Shown here: piece by piece, positions 14,564 through 22,432 of the stretch
How the letters are laid out: every line of letters begins with the position of its first letter
Numbering within the stretch: the stretch's first letter is position 1
Assembly: GCA_041493205.1 (NCBI GenBank)
Contig: JBGPYM010000008.1
Location: 1-28,136, forward strand
DNA: 28,136 nucleotides
DNA from: JBGPYM01 sp041493205
GTDB taxonomy: Bacteria > Bacteroidota > Ignavibacteria > UBA10030 > UBA6906
Reading direction: 5' to 3'
Translations under genes and position numbers: made by a program
The notes under the pieces: generated by a model
Seen by the model: only the letters and a program-made list of their open reading frames with translations
Database searches by the model: none
Told to the model about the DNA's origin: nothing

Positions 14564-16645
14564 ATGAAATCCCTCATCGTCATCGCTCTCCTCTTTCTTC
14601 CCACTGCTCTGTTCTGTCAGAAGCCCGACGATGAACAGTCCCGGATCCGCAGAGAGAAAATCGAAGAGATCATGCGGCTGCAGGATCTCCGGACTCCGTT
14701 CGACAGCAGGCTCGTCGGTCTCCTCTCCGACCAGGACCCCGTCGTGCGCGCGCGCGCAACCCTCGCCTACGGATCGCTGCAGGACACGGCCGTCATTGGA
14801 CTTCTCACGCGGAATCTGACCGATCCGGATATCGTAACGGCGAATGTCGCCGCGTTCGCGCTGGGGCAAACCGGAACGATGCTGAGCGAGGCAGGTCGCC
14901 GCGAGCTCGAACATGATCTGATCTGGAACCGGCTCGCCCGCACCGAAGCGTCGGGCCGGCTCATTGAGGAGATCGGCAAGTTTGGCACCGCGCAGGGACT
15001 GGCCGACCTGATGACCCGGGTCGGCAATGTTCCGCCGGTCGCGGAACCCGAGCGCCTCCTCATGAGCATCGCGCGGTTCGGGATGCGGGGCGTCGTTGCC
15101 GATGACGGCGTCCGGTTCGCTCTCCGCTATGTGCAGCAGGGAACGGCAGTCCCGTGGCAGGCAATCTACGCCCTCCAACGCATCGGAAAGCATCCCGAAA
15201 CTCTGCAGGCAATCGAGTCGCTCAGGTTGCTCGCCAAGCAGAACGATCCGCTCGTCCGCTTGAATCTCGCCACCCTGATGGCAAAGCTCGGCGACGCCGG
15301 TGGCGCTTCGGAAGTCCTGCAGCGGCTTGCCGATCATGACACGGACTGGCGCGTGCGCGTCAACGCGTTGAGAGGGCTGGGAGGGTTTTCGTGGGTCGGG
15401 AATGAAAGCGTCATCACGACGTTCCGGCGCGCATTCTTCGACGGGAATCAGCACGTGAGCATCACGGCGCTTTCCGTGTTCCCCTCGATCGGGGTCACCC
15501 GTGCCGACTCGACGCCGGCCGCCCGGGACGCCATGACGCAGCTCGGATATATCGCTCAGAACTCCACAGGGGGCTTTCCCTGGCAGGTGCAGGCGGAAGC
15601 TGCTGCGGCGCTTGCACGTATCGACCATTTGCTGCCGCGAGCACTTGCACAGCCGCCCTCCGAACTCCGTCCGCTCCTCCGCGCCCGGCTCCTCCGTGCT
15701 GCAGGCGAGACAAGCTCCCCCGAAGCACGGAATCTCCTCTTCGCTGCAGCGCGCGAGGAGGAACCGTTGATCCAGTCCGCCGCCATCGACGGACTCCAGT
15801 CGCTTTGCCGGCGGACGACGTCCGACTCGGCCCTCGTCGATGCCGTTATCCGCGAATCGCTCCGCCTCCTGGAGACGCGCGACGTCGCTGTTGCCACCAC
15901 GTCCGCCTCGTTGCTGGGCGATTCCCTCTTCCGGAGAAGTGAGTCAGTCGGACCTCTCCTTGCGACACTGGAAAACCTTCGCCCCCCGCACGATACGGAA
16001 GCAATGCAGGAAATCATCGCGACGCTCGGGAAACTGCGTGACAGCCGGGCCCTGCAGCCCCTGCTGGCGCTGCTGCAGAGCCCGGATCGTTCGGTGGCGG
16101 CATCTTCAGCCGCGGCGTTGCGGGAAATGACTGGAGTGGATTACAGCGGAAGGATTGAGCGGAAACCGGAACCGCTCTATGTGGATCTCGACTTCGCCTA
16201 TCTCCGTACTCTCCCCCCCGTCGTCCGGGTGAAGCTGGAAACTGGGCGGGGGGATATCACCATTGACCTGGAAAAGAATGACGCCCCATTTACCGTGATG
16301 GCGATACTGAAGCTTGCGGGACAGAAGGGATTCTACCGCGGACTCACGTTCCACCGCGTGGTCCCCAATTTCGTGGTCCAGGGGGGTGACCCGCGCGGTG
16401 ACGGCTGGGGCGGGCCCGGCTTCGCGATCCGTTCGGAGTTTTCGCTCCGTTCGTACGAGACCGGCACCGTGGGGATCGCAAGTGCAGGGAAGGACACCGA
16501 AGGATCGCAGTTCTTCATCACGCACTCGCCCCAGCCGCACCTCGACGGGCGCTACACAATCATCGGAAACGTCGTCGCGGGCATGGACGTCGTCGACCGG
16601 CTCCAGGTGGATGACCGGATCTATGACATCGCGGTCGTCCCCTGA
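14564..16645 (+). CDS. Exported HEAT-repeat / cyclophilin-type peptidyl-prolyl isomerase fusion
   Basis: 693 residues. A signal peptide (KSLIVIALLFLPTALFC) is followed by a long alpha-helical HEAT-repeat solenoid, about residues 40-520, with recurrent 'LLSDQDPVVRARATLAYGSL'-like units. A C-terminal cyclophilin domain spans about 555-693: 'FHRVVPNFVVQGGDP', 'GTVGIASAGKDTEGSQFFITHSP' read as adjacent blocks, then 'HLDGRYTIIGNVVAGMDVV'. The catalytic Arg of FHR, the FVVQGG strand and QFFIT are retained. The cyclophilin His usually found in 'LDGKHT' is Tyr here. The protein should fold or hold exported substrates in the periplasm, with HEAT repeats as a docking surface. It ends 8 nt from the convergent RDD gene. 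Confidence 0.9.
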   Translation: MKSLIVIALLFLPTALFCQKPDDEQSRIRREKIEEIMRLQDLRTPFDSRLVGLLSDQDPVVRARATLAYGSLQDTAVIGLLTRNLTDPDIVTANVAAFALGQTGTMLSEAGRRELEHDLIWNRLARTEASGRLIEEIGKFGTAQGLADLMTRVGNVPPVAEPERLLMSIARFGMRGVVADDGVRFALRYVQQGTAVPWQAIYALQRIGKHPETLQAIESLRLLAKQNDPLVRLNLATLMAKLGDAGGASEVLQRLADHDTDWRVRVNALRGLGGFSWVGNESVITTFRRAFFDGNQHVSITALSVFPSIGVTRADSTPAARDAMTQLGYIAQNSTGGFPWQVQAEAAAALARIDHLLPRALAQPPSELRPLLRARLLRAAGETSSPEARNLLFAAAREEEPLIQSAAIDGLQSLCRRTTSDSALVDAVIRESLRLLETRDVAVATTSASLLGDSLFRRSESVGPLLATLENLRPPHDTEAMQEIIATLGKLRDSRALQPLLALLQSPDRSVAASSAAALREMTGVDYSGRIERKPEPLYVDLDFAYLRTLPPVVRVKLETGRGDITIDLEKNDAPFTVMAILKLAGQKGFYRGLTFHRVVPNFVVQGGDPRGDGWGGPGFAIRSEFSLRSYETGTVGIASAGKDTEGSQFFITHSPQPHLDGRYTIIGNVVAGMDVVDRLQVDDRIYDIAVVP

Positions 16646-16653
16646 GCGAACGT

Positions 16654-17133
16654 CTACTTCCTGACGACCAGCGTTCCCGCCATGATGTCGTGGAGGCCCT
16701 GCTTCTGCTGCGTGAATCCGATCATGAAGTAACCGATGTAAAGTATCGCGCCTGAGATGAATTTGCCGAAGAACCGCCCGGTTGCCCTGCCGAACGTGAG
16801 GCGATTGCCCGCCATGTCGGTCACGCGGAGACTCAGTGCAAGCTTTCCGAACGTCGCCTGCTTCGCGGAAGATTCCATCAGCGCATAATAGAGCCAGGCA
16901 GCCACCATTGCACCCAGGAATATCAGGAGAAGGTAGGTGCTGAAGAGCGCCATAAAAATCGCCTCCCTTCCTGACCCCATTTCGTCCGAGCCGCCCATAG
17001 CAGCACCGGCCCCGAAGAGTATGAACAGGGGAATGCTGATGACTGAAAATGCGACCGTAAGACAAATGCCGTCAATGATGTACGCGAGGAACCGCATCCA
17101 GAATCCCGCGTAGACTGGTTGTGGTTGGTCCAT
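16654..17133 (-). CDS. RDD-family membrane protein
   Basis: 159 residues with the RDD layout: Arg in the first segment ('FWMRFLAYIIDGICL', supplying the R and D of the name) and three to four TM helices. These include 'LTVAFSVISIPLFILFGAG', 'FSTYLLLIFLGAMVAAWLYY' split over the membrane, and 'FISGAILYIGYFMIGFT'. Between the later helices lie 'KQATFGKLALSLRVTD' and 'GRATGRFFGK'; the protein ends 'QGLHDIMAGTLVVRK', a classical RDD ending. Some RDD proteins are linked to ion exchange or transport, but most have no assigned role. It is monocistronic, divergent from the phosphoesterase gene and convergent with the HEAT/cyclophilin gene. Confidence 0.88.
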   Translation of the reverse strand: MDQPQPVYAGFWMRFLAYIIDGICLTVAFSVISIPLFILFGAGAAMGGSDEMGSGREAIFMALFSTYLLLIFLGAMVAAWLYYALMESSAKQATFGKLALSLRVTDMAGNRLTFGRATGRFFGKFISGAILYIGYFMIGFTQQKQGLHDIMAGTLVVRK

Positions 17134-17249
17134 GGCTGGCGTCTCCGAAATGAGTGGGGGAAGTGGGTGGCTGGGGGAATGTAGGAAAGAGAATCCAAAA
17201 ACGCTAACCCAAATAGAATATAAACCGGAAGTCCGGGGAGAAGCTCTTC

Positions 17250-19694
17250 ATGTTCAAAACCATATGTGTACTGCTTGCCGCCGCCCTGATGGGCGCGATC
17301 CCCGCCTGCGCGCCCTCCCATGCCCCGCTCCTGCCGGGGAAACTCGCGGACGGGAGGATCCGGCTTCCCAACGGGTGGTACCTCTCCCCCGCCGGGGCAC
17401 AGGCTGGAGTGGGCGAACTTCCACTGAATATGGCGGTAACTCCCGACGAGCGGTATGTCATAACAACGGACAACGGGACGGCCGAGCAGTCTCTCAGCAT
17501 CATTGAAACAAAAACCTGGACGCTCATCCGGAAGGTCCGGGTTGCTAAGTCGTTTGTGGGCATCCGCATGTACGACGGGGGCCGGCGGTTCCTTCTCTCG
17601 GGAGGAAACGACAACAGAGTGGACATCTATGAATTCAACGAGGGAGCGGTGCGGCGCATCGATTCGCTGGTTATTGCCCCCCCGCGGCCGAAGGCAAAAG
17701 TCTGGGTCGCCGGCGTCGATATCGATGAGGAGCACGGGATCGTCTATGCTGCCGGGAAGGAGAACGCCTCCCTCACCGCACTCCGGCTCGCCGACAGGTC
17801 GGTGCTCAAAACGCTCCACCTCCCCGCCACCCCCTACACCTGCCTCGTGTCGCTGCATCACCCGTATGTCTTCGTCTCCCTCTGGGGGGGAGCGGCGGTC
17901 GCCTATGTCGACCGCGCCACCGGAGAGATCGTCCGGAGCGTGCCCGTCGGGGACCATCCCTGCGACATGGTGGAGTCGCCCGACGGACGCAGGCTCTTCG
18001 TTGCGAACGCGAACACCAACACCGTCTCCGTGATCGACATCGCCGCCGCACGCGTCGCCGAAACGATCTCCTCGGCGCTGGCGCCGCATCTGCCGTACGG
18101 GAGCACGCCGAACGGGGTCGCGTTGACGCCGGACGGATCGACGCTCTACGTGGCGAACGCGGATAACAACTACATCGCCGTGATGGACGTGCGCACGCCG
18201 GGGAGCGCGCGCGCTGCCGGATTTATTCCCACGGGATGGTACCCGACCGCCGTCCGGGTGCTTGCATCGAGCGGCGCGCTCATCGTGGCGAACGGTAAGG
18301 GCGGAGAGTCAAAACCGAACCCGGGTGGTCCGAGTCCGAACGAGACTCGCCGTTCAAAGGAGTACATCGGCTCGATGTTCACCGGTTCCGTCTCGCTGAT
18401 CGCCCGTCCCGACGAACAAGCTCTCGCCGCATACAGCCGCGCTGTGTACGAGAATTCGAAAATACTCTTCCCTCCCGCTGCGCCTGCAGCCTCCAACCCC
18501 GTCCCGCGCCAGCCGGGAGACGCGTCTCCCATCAAGCATGTCTTCTACATCATCAAGGAGAACCGGACGTACGATCAGGTGTTCGGCGATATGGAGAAGG
18601 GAAACGGCGACAGGTCGCTCTGCCTGTTCGGCGAAGATGTCACGCCCAACATCCACGCGCTCGCGCGCCAGTTTGTGCTCCTCGATAATTTTTACGCCGA
18701 CGCCGAGGTGAGCGCCGACGGGCACAACTGGACGATGGGGGCATATGCGACGGATTACACCGAAAAGACCTGGCCGACGTCGTACGGGGGGCGCGGAGGC
18801 GAGTACGAGTTTGAGGGGGGAGTGCCCGACGTCTACCCGTCGGGAGGGTACCTGTGGGACCTCTGCCAGCGGCACAATGTGTCGTACCGGACGTACGGGG
18901 AATTCACCGAGAACCCCACAGCGCCGGGCGACTCTGCACTTCCCCTTCTTCCATCGCTGTCCGGGCATGTGGCGCCGTTCTGCCGGGGGTGGGATATGGA
19001 CTATTCCGACATTCAGCGGATGGCTGATTGGGAACGGGAATTCACCGCATACGAAAAAAACGGGAATCTCCCGCAGTTCCAGACCATCAAGCTCCCCAAC
19101 GACCACACCGAGGGGACCCACAAAGGAAAGCCGACCCCACGCGCGTATGTTGCGCAGAACGACCAGGCGCTCGGGATGATCGTCGACCGGATATCGCGGA
19201 GCCCCTACTGGGGGAGTTCCGCCATCTTCGTGATTGAAGACGATGCGCAAAACGGCCCCGACCACGTGGACGCCCACCGGACAGAAGCCCTGGTCATCAG
19301 TCCGTTCGTCCGCCACGGCATTGTGGACAGCGAACTCTATTCAACGAGCAGCATGGTGCGCACGATGGAACTGATCCTCGGGCTCCCGCCCCTCTCGCAG
19401 TTCGATGCCGCCGCCACGCCGATGTGGAACTCGTTTACGGCTGTGCCCGATCTTGCGCCGTACTCCTATCGCAGGGCGACGGTCAATCTGAACGAAAAGA
19501 ACGTCGCCGGGGCGTACGGTCAGGAGCGGAGCGGCCGGATGGATTTCTCAAGGGAGGATGCCGCCCCCGATCTCGAATTGAGCGAGATCGTCTGGCGGTC
19601 CGTCCGCGGTGCCGATGCGCCCATGCCTCCCCCCGTACGGAGCGCTTTCGTGCGCGTCAGGACGAAGGGAGAAGAGAAACCTAGCGAGGACTGA
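17250..19694 (+). CDS. Lipoprotein with YVTN/YncE beta-propeller fused to alkaline-phosphatase-fold phosphoesterase
   Basis: 814 residues. The N-terminal signal ends in lipobox IPAC (Cys20). A YncE-like beta-propeller follows (about 45-390) with repeats such as 'PDGRRLFVANANTNTVSVID' and 'PDGSTLYVANADNNYIAVMD'. A phosphoesterase domain (about 425-700) then begins with 'KHVFYIIKENRTYDQVFGD', which carries the metal/nucleophile region of the PF04185 family, and contains 'EVSADGHNWTMGAYATDY', 'LPNDHTEG' and 'EDDAQNGPDHVDAHR'. Bifunctional YncE/phosphatase proteins are widespread in Bacteroidota and Acidobacteriota; substrates are unproven. GGGGAG lies about 9 nt before the ATG. Its 3' end overlaps the convergent membrane gene by 14 nt. 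Confidence 0.92.
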   Translation: MFKTICVLLAAALMGAIPACAPSHAPLLPGKLADGRIRLPNGWYLSPAGAQAGVGELPLNMAVTPDERYVITTDNGTAEQSLSIIETKTWTLIRKVRVAKSFVGIRMYDGGRRFLLSGGNDNRVDIYEFNEGAVRRIDSLVIAPPRPKAKVWVAGVDIDEEHGIVYAAGKENASLTALRLADRSVLKTLHLPATPYTCLVSLHHPYVFVSLWGGAAVAYVDRATGEIVRSVPVGDHPCDMVESPDGRRLFVANANTNTVSVIDIAAARVAETISSALAPHLPYGSTPNGVALTPDGSTLYVANADNNYIAVMDVRTPGSARAAGFIPTGWYPTAVRVLASSGALIVANGKGGESKPNPGGPSPNETRRSKEYIGSMFTGSVSLIARPDEQALAAYSRAVYENSKILFPPAAPAASNPVPRQPGDASPIKHVFYIIKENRTYDQVFGDMEKGNGDRSLCLFGEDVTPNIHALARQFVLLDNFYADAEVSADGHNWTMGAYATDYTEKTWPTSYGGRGGEYEFEGGVPDVYPSGGYLWDLCQRHNVSYRTYGEFTENPTAPGDSALPLLPSLSGHVAPFCRGWDMDYSDIQRMADWEREFTAYEKNGNLPQFQTIKLPNDHTEGTHKGKPTPRAYVAQNDQALGMIVDRISRSPYWGSSAIFVIEDDAQNGPDHVDAHRTEALVISPFVRHGIVDSELYSTSSMVRTMELILGLPPLSQFDAAATPMWNSFTAVPDLAPYSYRRATVNLNEKNVAGAYGQERSGRMDFSREDAAPDLELSEIVWRSVRGADAPMPPPVRSAFVRVRTKGEEKPSED

Positions 19695-20076
19695 TCACGA
19701 AGTTCTCCCCGATCAAGTACAGCACAAGCATGCAGAGCAGTCCCGCACCGGCAGCGGCAACTGCGATGTTCAGGGGCTTCCTTCTGACGAAGAGTGTTGC
19801 GTAGAGCCCGTCGGGTTCCCAGGCCGCGCGCACCCCTGCCACGCCGATAACGTTGAGGATCAATGCGAGCGCCGGTCCGCCCATGATGACCCAGGGCGAG
19901 ATCAGGACGCGCACGAGCCCCGATGCCGAAAGCGCACGATCAAGCAGATCGTTCGGCCCGCTGATGCCGAACCCGAGCAGGATGCCGGTGAAGCAGAGGA
20001 GCGCGGCAGGAATGAGCATGATCCCGCCCGCAGCCGCAGTGCTGTGCCTCCCCGCATGCATCAGAAGTATTTTCAT
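19681..20076 (-). CDS. Small three-helix membrane protein, unknown
   Basis: 131 residues with about three TM helices: 'GGIMLIPAALLCFTGILLGF', a second one around 'WVIMGGPALALILNVIGVAGV', and 'NIAVAAAGAGLLCMLVLYLIG'. No family recognised. The ATG at 20076 overlaps the upstream stop as ATGA and has GGAGG 5 nt upstream, so the start is secure. It is co-transcribed with the next gene, behind an operator-like element at 20567-20588 that also precedes the regulator operon. It is therefore probably controlled by that regulator. The 3' end overlaps the convergent phosphoesterase gene by 14 nt. Confidence 0.8.
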   Translation of the reverse strand: MKILLMHAGRHSTAAAGGIMLIPAALLCFTGILLGFGISGPNDLLDRALSASGLVRVLISPWVIMGGPALALILNVIGVAGVRAAWEPDGLYATLFVRRKPLNIAVAAAGAGLLCMLVLYLIGENFVISPR

Positions 20077-20531
20077 GACGACCTCCGCGTTGATGATTCA
20101 GTCGTAATTGGTTTCTCTGGACCCGCCCCCGGGAGGGCATAGCGGCGTACACCCCGGCCGACCGCAGTCCCGATGACAGCGGGAATAAATGCAAGGAATG
20201 GACCGAACGGGTAGGTGGCAGGCCCCGGAGCCGCCCCGAGGGCAAAACGGATATACTCCCCAGCCGGGATCCAGAATGCGATAAGAAGAGGGATGATCCA
20301 GAGTCGGGTGCGGATCTGGTATCCCGCGAAGAAGCCGAAGGCAAGCAGAAGCGTGGCCGGGAACTGGATTGCGTCGGTCTGCAGGTTGACGAACCCTGCG
20401 AGGAGCCCCAGAAAACCCGCCATGCACCATGGGAAGAGCGCGGGACGGATGTACGAAACGAACACGGTAATGGGGAGCGCTGCCACCAGAGTGTGAAACC
20501 CTACGACGGTGAAGATCAGTCGGTCCGACAT
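20073..20531 (-). CDS. Polytopic membrane protein, unknown
   Basis: 152 residues with four to five hydrophobic segments ('IFTVVGFHTLVAALPITVFVS', 'LFPWCMAGFLGLLAGFV', 'FPATLLLAFGFFAGY', 'LWIIPLLIAFWIPAG', 'FGPFLAFIPAVIGTAVG') and a charged C-terminus. No family recognised. The start ATG has a strong GGAGG 4 nt upstream. It is the first gene of a two-gene unit whose leader contains the CAAAG/CTTTG element at 20567-20588, 35 nt from the start. The neighbourhood suggests a membrane function regulated together with the winged-helix regulator operon; nothing more can be said from sequence. Confidence 0.82.
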   Translation of the reverse strand: MSDRLIFTVVGFHTLVAALPITVFVSYIRPALFPWCMAGFLGLLAGFVNLQTDAIQFPATLLLAFGFFAGYQIRTRLWIIPLLIAFWIPAGEYIRFALGAAPGPATYPFGPFLAFIPAVIGTAVGRGVRRYALPGAGPEKPITTESSTRRSS

Positions 20532-20566
20532 GGTCCCTCCGCTAGTTGTGTGTGATGCCCTGTGAG

Positions 20567-20588
20567 CAAAGGACTTTGTACCGCAAAG
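20567..20588. promoter_or_regulatory. Operator-like element, copy 2 (CAAAG-N2-CTTTG-N5-CAAAG)
   Basis: Three 5-bp half-sites, CAAAG (20567-20571), CTTTG (20574-20578) and CAAAG (20584-20588), in alternating orientation with 2- and 5-bp gaps. Identical in layout, orientation and 19 of 22 bases to the element at 21534-21555. It lies 35 nt before the ATG of the 20073-20531 gene and about 35 bp beyond the regulator's stop. A TTGACT at 20594-20599 could be the -35 of a promoter it overlaps; no good -10 follows. Confidence 0.6.
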
Positions 20589-20622
20589 TAAACAGTCAAA
20601 AAAAGAGATGCCGCCGGTGCGT

Positions 20623-20922
20623 TCAGTGGATTTCCTTCAGGATATGTTCCAGTGCATCAATGTGCGCCATGAACGCCTTCCGTCCGGCTTCGGTCATGCT
20701 GTATGAGGTCACGGGCTTTCTCCCGCTGAATACCTTCCTGACCCGGATGAACTTCAACCGCTCCAGCACCGCGAGATGCGTGGCCAGGTTCCCGTCCGTC
20801 GCCCCGAGCAATTCGCGCAGCGACGTGAAGTCGGCCTCATCGCGCGCCGCCAGCGCTGACATCACGCCGAGGCGGACCCGGTTTTCGAACGCATGATGCA
20901 GCCTGTCAAGCGGACTTGTCAC
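20623..20922 (-). CDS. Winged-helix transcriptional regulator (HTH_34-like)
   Basis: 99 residues: 'LDRLHHAFENRVRLGVMSALAARDEADFTSLRELLGATDGNLATHLAVLERLKFIRVRK' in consecutive helices (quoted here only as motifs: 'NRVRLGVMSALA', 'FTSLRELLGATDGNLATHL', 'VTSYSMTEAGRKAF'). It is an almost textbook small ArsR/MarR-like wHTH of the PF13601 type: recognition helix 'TDGNLATHLAVLERL', then the wing. The true start is the GTG at 20922, overlapping the upstream stop as GTGA; the longer open frame to 21234 is only antiframe of the neighbour. No Cys or His metal site is obvious. Paired with a membrane protein in the same operon, it is the natural candidate to bind the two CAAAG/CTTTG elements, including its own leader. 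Confidence 0.9.
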   Translation of the reverse strand: MTSPLDRLHHAFENRVRLGVMSALAARDEADFTSLRELLGATDGNLATHLAVLERLKFIRVRKVFSGRKPVTSYSMTEAGRKAFMAHIDALEHILKEIH

Positions 20923-21512
20923 AGCTCGTACTTGAAGTACATGAGTCCGCCGTACAGGATATGGACGATCCCGAACCCGGCGGCCCAGTAGAGGAGTGCA
21001 AACTGGGTATAGGTGAACGCCAACATCCCGAGAGCGATCTCCACCCACCCGAGCCACCGCACTTCCTCGCGCGTCGACTTCCCCGCTGCCGCAAGCGCGA
21101 GCCCGTAGAACACGAGCAGGCTTCCCGGCACGGCGACATACATCCTGTGCATCACGAGCACCAGGCAAAACAGCCCGCCTGCCACGAGAGGCGTCGCCAT
21201 CTCGCGCACGACGTCGCGCGCCGGGGGGCCCCACGCCGTTTGTCCGCGCTTCCTTGCCAGCCTGATCGAGAGGAGCACCGATGCCGCCACGGCGAGCAGC
21301 ATCGCGCTAAGGCCGATCCCGCCGATCCAGAGGACCTTTGACGGCTCATCCCTCCCCGAGTCGAGGACCGCATCGGCGGCGAGCGCAGCTCCCGTCCCGA
21401 CGAACCCCGCGAGAACGCCGGAGAGTCCGCTCAGGGAAAGGAAGCGGGACGATTTCTCCATGATGCTGCGGATCTCCCGGATATCATCCAGCTGGCTCTC
21501 CTTCTGCCGCAT
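20919..21512 (-). CDS. Membrane protein of the 'SLSGLSGV' type, partner of the winged-helix regulator
   Basis: 197 residues from the ATG at 21512, which has GGAGG 7 nt upstream and so beats the longer frame. A polar N-terminus 'LDDIREIRSIMEKSSRF' is followed by five to six TM helices. These include 'LSLSGLSGVLAGFVGTGAAL', 'VLWIGGIGLSAMLLAVAASV', 'ATPLVAGGLFCLVLVMH', 'VPGSLLVFYGLALAAAG' and 'WVEIALGMLAFTYTQFALLY'. I recall homologues with a 'SRFISLSGLSG' start lying next to a small wHTH regulator in many Bacteroidota; their role is unknown. Stop and regulator start overlap as GTGA, so the two are translationally coupled, which suggests the membrane protein and regulator act together, perhaps as a sensor pair. 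The operator-like element ends 21 nt upstream. Confidence 0.85.
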   Translation of the reverse strand: MRQKESQLDDIREIRSIMEKSSRFLSLSGLSGVLAGFVGTGAALAADAVLDSGRDEPSKVLWIGGIGLSAMLLAVAASVLLSIRLARKRGQTAWGPPARDVVREMATPLVAGGLFCLVLVMHRMYVAVPGSLLVFYGLALAAAGKSTREEVRWLGWVEIALGMLAFTYTQFALLYWAAGFGIVHILYGGLMYFKYEL

Positions 21513-21533
21513 CCCCGATCCTCCTATAATTGT

Positions 21534-21555
21534 CAAAGTACTTTGTAGCACAAAG
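21534..21555. promoter_or_regulatory. Operator-like element, copy 1 (CAAAG-N2-CTTTG-N5-CAAAG)
   Basis: CAAAG (21534-21538), TA, CTTTG (21541-21545), TAGCA, CAAAG (21551-21555). It fills the gap between the stop of the upstream gene (21556) and the Shine-Dalgarno of the 20919-21512 gene. The first twelve bases form a perfect palindrome, CAAAGTACTTTG. The same structure recurs at 20567-20588. Likely an autoregulatory operator of the winged-helix regulator in this operon. Confidence 0.6.
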
Positions 21556-22431
21556 CTAATACTTTTCCGGCTCCGAGTCAAGGCTTTTTTCGTTCTGAGG
21601 TGAATCCTCCGGCGGATACGCCACCGTCCCGCTCGTGGGCGCTTTCGCCGGGAGCTCAGAACCCCGCAAACTGTGCGGGATCATGAATACCCCCAGCATC
21701 AGCAACGCTGCCAGGACGACCCAGACTCCCGGGCGCGGAACCGTCCGGAGCGCGAGCGCCGCGGCGAGCCACCCGATCAGCGCGATCAGCGTTTTGTTGT
21801 CCGTCAGGTCCGTTCCCACCGGCCACCCCGTCCAGTATGCCCCGAAGGCGTACTTCTGAACGATCGGCCCGAGGATCATCCCTCCCACGAGGAGCCCTCC
21901 GATGGTCCAGTAAGTCAGCGCGGTAAATCGCGGCCGGTTCGCGAAAACCTCGAGGCCGGCCCGCGTCGAAAACAGCATCGCACCGAACATGGCAGCGATG
22001 TGGATAACGAGGATCAACAACGGAACGTCTCCCTTGAACCTGATGACCGTTGTCCGGCCGGAGGGCACCATGACCTCTTCTTCCAGCGAGACCAGCCGCA
22101 CCTTGTATTCCAGTTTCCCTGCAGGCGGCTGGTGCGGGAGCATTGCAGCAAGCGTGTCGCTATGGCGCTCCATCGGAACCGTGATCCACGGCTCGTCGGC
22201 GTGGTAGCGCCTCCAGAGAAGCGTTCCCGCCGCGGCAGCCTGCGGCACTTTCAGAATCACGGGGGCATCGCCCGGACCGCTGTGCGAGCGGTCGAGATGA
22301 TATGCCATGGCAGTCCCGTTCAGGACCACGCTCCCGGAGAGCGGATACGTTGGCCCGGTCGTCCGTTGATAATACGCCGACCCCATCGTGATCAGCAGGG
22401 CAATCAGCCAGAGAGAAACGTTCCGGATCAT
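21556..22431 (-). CDS. Conserved membrane protein of unknown function
   Basis: About 291 residues from the ATG at 22431, one base after the glnA stop; an upstream TTG inside glnA is a less likely start. The N-terminal TM helix 'VSLWLIALLITMGSAYYQ' leads to 'RTTGPTYPLSG'. A probable extracytoplasmic beta-rich domain follows (about 30-135), then four TM helices (about 140-260): 'PLLILVIHIAAMFGAMLFS', 'ALTYWTIGGLLVGGMILGPI', 'TLIALIGWLAAALALRTV' and 'VWVVLAALLMLGVFMIPHSL'. The tail is acidic and polar. I have seen 'YYQRxTGPTYP' proteins of this shape in Bacteroidota and Ignavibacteria annotated only as hypothetical. Coupling to glnA is probably transcriptional; a role in nitrogen metabolism is not implied. 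Confidence 0.82.
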   Translation of the reverse strand: MIRNVSLWLIALLITMGSAYYQRTTGPTYPLSGSVVLNGTAMAYHLDRSHSGPGDAPVILKVPQAAAAGTLLWRRYHADEPWITVPMERHSDTLAAMLPHQPPAGKLEYKVRLVSLEEEVMVPSGRTTVIRFKGDVPLLILVIHIAAMFGAMLFSTRAGLEVFANRPRFTALTYWTIGGLLVGGMILGPIVQKYAFGAYWTGWPVGTDLTDNKTLIALIGWLAAALALRTVPRPGVWVVLAALLMLGVFMIPHSLRGSELPAKAPTSGTVAYPPEDSPQNEKSLDSEPEKY

Positions 22432-22432
22432 T

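Noticed and set aside
20923..21234. N-terminal extension of the winged-helix regulator
   Set aside because: The extra 104 residues are an alternative frame of the overlapping membrane protein and are Arg-rich without a domain; the GTG at 20922 in a GTGA overlap is the natural start.
20567..21555. The repeated CAAAG/CTTTG element as ends of a small mobile element
   Set aside because: Copies are in the same orientation, have no target-site duplication that I can see, and enclose ordinary chromosomal genes with no transposase; operator function fits better.
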